Assembly: GCA_905250885.1 (NCBI GenBank)
Contig: CAJNOQ010000579.1
Coordinates: 1-46,138, forward strand
Direction: 5' to 3'
Source of the DNA: Didymodactylos carnosus
Lineage: Eukaryota > Rotifera > Eurotatoria > Philodinida > Philodinidae
DNA length: 46,138 nt
Under the pieces are notes generated by a model. It saw only the letters and a list, made by a program, of their open reading frames with translations. It made no database searches and had not been told where the DNA came from. Made by a program: the position numbers and the translations under genes. Below, in pieces: positions 44,780 to 46,138 of this stretch; the stretch's first letter is position 1, and each line of letters starts with the position of its first letter.

Positions 44780-46138
44780 CTCCTCCCATCCACACTTCGG
44801 ATCAGACACCTCTCTCTCAGCCCAGTTAGGTCTAATCCGAAGCAAACTTTCAGGGAATGTCATGTCAAAGTGTGGTAACGAAATTTTTTTATCGCGCCAC
44901 TTGCAACTATTCGTGAGAGGGTGCTACAACAAGGGCCCAAAACAGGTCTCTACCACGTGCAAGAATTCTCATTCCGAGTAAATGATAGAAATGATTCTCT
45001 TCGTTAACTGCGCTATCGAATGGAGCAAAAATGTTTATTCTACGACTTTTCCTCGCCGAAATATTCGATAAAAAAAACCGGTCGTATAAGAAAAATACAT
45101 TCTCAGTATAATTGAAACGCGCGACTTAGCGGAGGTCTAATCTCACTCATTTTTACGCCAAAATGTTCGTCTTGATGCCCAAATTTTTCTATACGGAGTT
45201 ACAGGTTTTCTGTATAAAATTGTTTTTTCTCTATTTCAAGGTTATTTTTTCCTACAATTTATACATATTTGGATTCAGCGCGAAAATTTGCATCGACTGA
45301 CATGTCTTAGAACACTTTTCAAGTGGAAAAAGGTTTTTGGAGAAAAACTGAAAGTAACCCTTTTCGAAATTCAAATACCCTCATAAATACTTCAAAGTCT
45401 GGGCTATCGAATAGCGATAAAAATATTGTTCCAGCTGACGAATTTCCGGAAAAAACCTGTAATTGAAAAAAGAATCTTTCGTGGGCAAAATTTTTTTTGT
45501 AATGTGGACTATATAGTAAGTTATGAGGTATAGATATTCGGAATCTGCACTGTTCCGCCTACATTATTGAAAAAAAAGATTGTCTCAGAGTTAAGCGCTA
45601 AGAAGAAAATCGGTGTTTTCCTAAATAGAACAGTGTTTCCGACTGACGTCTCCAGTGCAGTAAAAATTCTGAATTTTCCTAAAGTCTAATTCGACTTCAA
45701 ATTACATCAAAATGTTCGTCCACATATTTTGTATCTACTATGTATGCGCGAAAATACGCGAATTCTCCTGGACCAATATACAGGTTTTCCAGAAAACTCT
45801 GGTTTTTGAGGTATTTTTCCTTTTCCTCAGCTGAGAAACGCTTTTATTGAAAATTAATATGATATTCGGAATCAGCATGAAAATTTGTGTCGTATAATGT
45901 ATCATTTGTTAATTTCATAAAATGTCAAAGTTGAAAATTCCTCTTCTAACTTCGGATGACATCACCAGAAAAATTCAAAATTGGTTTTTTTGATGGTGAA
46001 ACTTGGAGGGATACATCTCTGTTAAACGTTGTACACTGTAAGGTTGGAAATTATTTATGAAAAATGCTCGGCGCATTTCAAAGAGTACCAATAAAAATTA
46101 TTAGCAGATTTTTAAGTTTATATAAATAAAATTTATAA
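44780..46138. repeat. Degenerate long repeat, runs to the window end
   Basis: The region is less AT-rich than its flanks and has no long open frame. Related blocks recur: AAAATGTTCGTC at 45161 and 45709, GGATTCAGCGCGAAAATTTGCATCG near 45271 and GGAATCAGCATGAAAATTTGTGTCG near 45869, and TACAGGTTTTC at 45201 and 45779. Spacing of about 550-600 bp suggests an old tandem duplication or a dispersed repeat with internal units. The right boundary lies outside the window. Confidence 0.5.

Noticed and set aside
1-46138. CRISPR array, bacterial operon or prophage
   Set aside because: No regularly spaced identical repeats with unique spacers; genes have spliceosomal introns, so the window is eukaryotic nuclear DNA.
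1-46138. tRNA or rRNA genes
   Set aside because: I looked for T-loop-like GGTTCGAATCC sequences and conserved rRNA blocks on both strands and saw none; a dedicated scan was not possible.

Overview
The window is AT-rich nuclear DNA from a small-genome animal. The evidence is animal-type genes (CEP44, a PAQR/membrane progestin receptor, ribosomal proteins eS/uS-type RPS3 and RPL35A, LIM proteins) split by canonical GT-AG introns that are mostly 54-65 nt, with a few longer introns that hold repeats. Gene style, short introns and possible F-box/LRR remnants fit a rotifer, perhaps bdelloid, but nothing here proves the taxon.

Layout. About 1-6 kb is a repeat-dominated stretch: a ~1.2 kb inverted-repeat element, a ~3.2 kb fold-back element with a nested GC-rich core, and a cluster of ACTCAT repeats. 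6.9-9.2 kb (+) is an 11-exon gene whose 388-residue product matches CEP44 in sequence and length. 10.25-13.04 kb (+) is a four-exon gene for a 683-residue LIM/zinc-binding protein; its third intron holds a 327-bp near-perfect palindrome. 13-18.6 kb is mostly featureless. 18.65-21.2 kb (+) is a complete PAQR gene. 22.3-23.6 kb and 24.1-24.8 kb (both -) are RPS3 and RPL35A. 27.9-28.6 kb (-) is a 200-residue acidic protein with one BRCA2-type BRC-like motif, and at 30.07-30.31 kb there is an inverted partial copy of its second exon and intron. 30.5-34.6 kb holds three more palindrome-rich elements and two decayed genes. 39.0-40.6 kb (+) is a single-LIM CRIP/CSRP-like gene, with a fold-back element in its second intron. 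41.6-43.1 kb (-) is a two-exon gene for a Tyr/Pro/Gln/His-rich protein, with another fold-back element in its intron. 44.8-46.1 kb is a degenerate non-coding repeat.

The genes are unrelated housekeeping or signalling loci and do not form one pathway. Two themes stand out. The first is the small BRC-motif protein, a candidate RAD51-binding factor, and its inverted exon copy. The second is a series of non-coding inverted-repeat elements, most of them seeded by its own short palindromic word that recurs in degraded form inside the element. All splice sites were chosen by hand from GT-AG signals, reading phase and family similarity; total coding lengths divide by three in every gene model given.
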